DNA of 64,000 nt, taken from NCBI RefSeq assembly GCF_027118995.1, contig NZ_CP098242.1, positions 1,116,001-1,180,000 on the forward strand. Direction: 5' to 3'. Origin of the DNA: Oxalobacter vibrioformis. Lineage in GTDB: Bacteria > Pseudomonadota > Gammaproteobacteria > Burkholderiales > Burkholderiaceae_D. Position 1 is the stretch's first letter, and the number at the start of each line of letters is the position of its first letter. The notes under the pieces were generated by a model. It ran no database searches. It saw only the letters and a program-made list of their open reading frames with translations, and was not told the origin of the DNA. Below are positions 63,084-64,000 of this stretch, piece after piece. A program made the position numbers and the translations under genes.

Positions 63084-63245
63084 GAAATATCGTCCGGTAA
63101 TAATCTGTTGTATAAGGATGATTGTAGAGGATTGTAGCGAACTCCGCTGGCGGGCCATGTTCCGAAAGCAGCGCAACAGGCCCTATCGTATGCCAATCCC
63201 GCGTTTTTTCATTGCGACTCCCCAAAGGATGGCATCACAACAACA

Positions 63246-63268
63246 AAACGCACCGCAATGGTGCGTTT
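63246..63268 (-). terminator. Terminator after the nitrilase-family gene
   Basis: AAACGCACC (63246-63254) with GGTGCGTTT (63260-63268), a perfect 9-bp stem, in the gap between the nitrilase-family gene and tldD. On the minus strand it is followed by a T-rich tail. Confidence 0.75.
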
Positions 63269-63275
63269 TTGAAAG

Positions 63276-64000
63276 TTACAGCCGTTTATGCTTTAGCGCC
63301 GGCAGTTTTTCACGAACGGTATTCAGTACCTCCTGCTCAATTTCGCCCAGCACGATACCTTCCCCTTCCATCAACTCTGCCTTGACTTCACCCCATGGAT
63401 CAATCAGTACGGTCTGCCCCCAGGTACGGCGGCCCGTCTGGTGACGTCCTCCCTGGGCCGCTGCCAGGATATAACACTGGTTTTCAATCGCCCGCGCCTT
63501 GAGAAGAATTTCCCAGTGCACCTTGCCTGTTGTATACGTAAAGGCCGCCGGCACAACGATCAGCGCACATTCACCAAAAGCCCTGAAAAGTTCGGGGAAA
63601 CGCAGGTCATAGCAGACGGTCAGCCCCACCCGGCCAAAAGGCGCCTCGAATGACACTACCTCATCGCCACCGCAGATATATGTCGACTCATCATAGGCTT
63701 CCTTACCGGATGCAAAACTGAAAAGATGGATTTTGTCATACCGTGAAACCGTTTCTCCCTGCGGGTCATAAACCAGGGTGGTATTCAATACCTTGTTTTC
63801 AACCGGCGCAACAAGAGAAAGCGTTCCACCGATCAGCCAGATGCCATGCGCTTTCGCCATGGCTGACATGAAATCCTGCACCGGACCGGAACCCGGCGCT
63901 TCTGCCTGTGCCAGCTTTTCCTTGTCACTTTTGCCGATACTCGGCCAGTATTCCGGAAGTAATACCAGTTCAGCGCCCTGCCGGGCGGCCTCGGCAATCA
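63276..64000 (-). CDS. Carbon-nitrogen hydrolase (Nit family), partial
   Basis: The gene enters from the right edge and its start lies beyond 64000; frame reads IAEAARQGAELVLLPEYWPS at the edge. All three catalytic residues are present: Glu in LLPEYWP, Lys in YDKIHLF and Cys in LTVCYDLRFPELFR. GVHW-type context is KVHWEILLKARAIENQCY. Closest group by eye is the Nit1/Nit2-like amidases, some of which hydrolyse deaminated glutathione; substrate not proven. Stop at 63276 then a terminator, 193 bp before tldD. Confidence 0.85.
   Translation of the reverse strand, partial: IAEAARQGAELVLLPEYWPSIGKSDKEKLAQAEAPGSGPVQDFMSAMAKAHGIWLIGGTLSLVAPVENKVLNTTLVYDPQGETVSRYDKIHLFSFASGKEAYDESTYICGGDEVVSFEAPFGRVGLTVCYDLRFPELFRAFGECALIVVPAAFTYTTGKVHWEILLKARAIENQCYILAAAQGGRHQTGRRTWGQTVLIDPWGEVKAELMEGEGIVLGEIEQEVLNTVREKLPALKHKRL

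Overview
The window looks like chromosomal DNA from a betaproteobacterium of the Oxalobacteraceae; Oxalobacter or a close relative is my best guess. This rests on protein sequence, base composition near 50 percent GC, and gene neighbourhoods (zapB-like/zapA/6S RNA; cmk-rpsA-ihfB-lapA-lapB-rfaE1; argJ-secA-dciA-lpxC; a complete mraZ-to-lpxC division cluster; nit-tldD-aroG). The genus is an inference and was not checked by any search. Almost everything is housekeeping DNA, densely packed in operons. I found no tRNA, 5S/16S/23S rRNA, CRISPR array, prophage or intact insertion sequence.

Layout. 1-1200: 6S RNA with its own promoter and terminator, then zapA and a zapB-like gene, all on the minus strand; two nested inverted-repeat elements sit between zapA and the 6S gene. 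1.4-6.9 kb: cmk, rpsA, ihfB, lapA, lapB and the heptose kinase rfaE1 on the plus strand. 6.9-10.9 kb: UvrD-type helicase (minus) and a ClsA-type cardiolipin synthase (plus), followed by a second copy of the intergenic element. 11-15.7 kb: minus-strand thiamine operon thiC-thiS-thiG-thiD-thiE behind a TPP riboswitch. 15.8-18.6 kb: valS. 18.8-20.2 kb: an AT-rich two-gene accessory island (GNAT acetyltransferase with a PUA-like tail, then an ASCH-domain protein). 20.3-25.3 kb: a DUF815 ATPase, argJ and secA on the minus strand. 25.6 kb: dciA. 26-44.3 kb: the division and wall cluster, reading mraZ-rsmH-ftsL-ftsI-murE-murF-mraY-murD-ftsW-murG-murC-ddlB-ftsQ-ftsA-ftsZ-lpxC on the minus strand. 44.6-49.8 kb: rnpB, clsB, an EEP phosphohydrolase, waaA, a broken histidine kinase and orn. 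49.9-54.5 kb: a frameshifted M48 peptidase, rsgA, argF, argG. 54.6-57.7 kb: mtnP, class II aldolase, apt, mtnA. 57.8-64 kb: murB, yajQ, a HAD hydrolase, aroG with a leader-peptide attenuator, tldD, and a nitrilase-family gene cut by the window edge.

How it fits together. Much of the window builds the envelope: lipid II synthesis and septation (dcw cluster, murB), lipid A and core (lpxC, waaA, rfaE1, lapA/lapB), cardiolipin (two synthases) and protein export (secA). Control is visible at several points: five GTG boxes behind the mraZ promoter, a TPP riboswitch that can hide the thiC ribosome binding site, an aromatic-rich leader peptide with a terminator before aroG, tandem hairpins before secA, and 6S RNA.

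The points most worth attention are: (1) the mtnP-aldolase-apt-mtnA cluster, which reads as a complete methylthioadenosine salvage route ending in DHAP; (2) the GNAT/ASCH island; (3) the aroG attenuator; (4) a clean 13-bp tandem duplication that breaks a histidine kinase; (5) a one-base loss in a C-run that breaks an M48 peptidase; (6) the nested intergenic elements.
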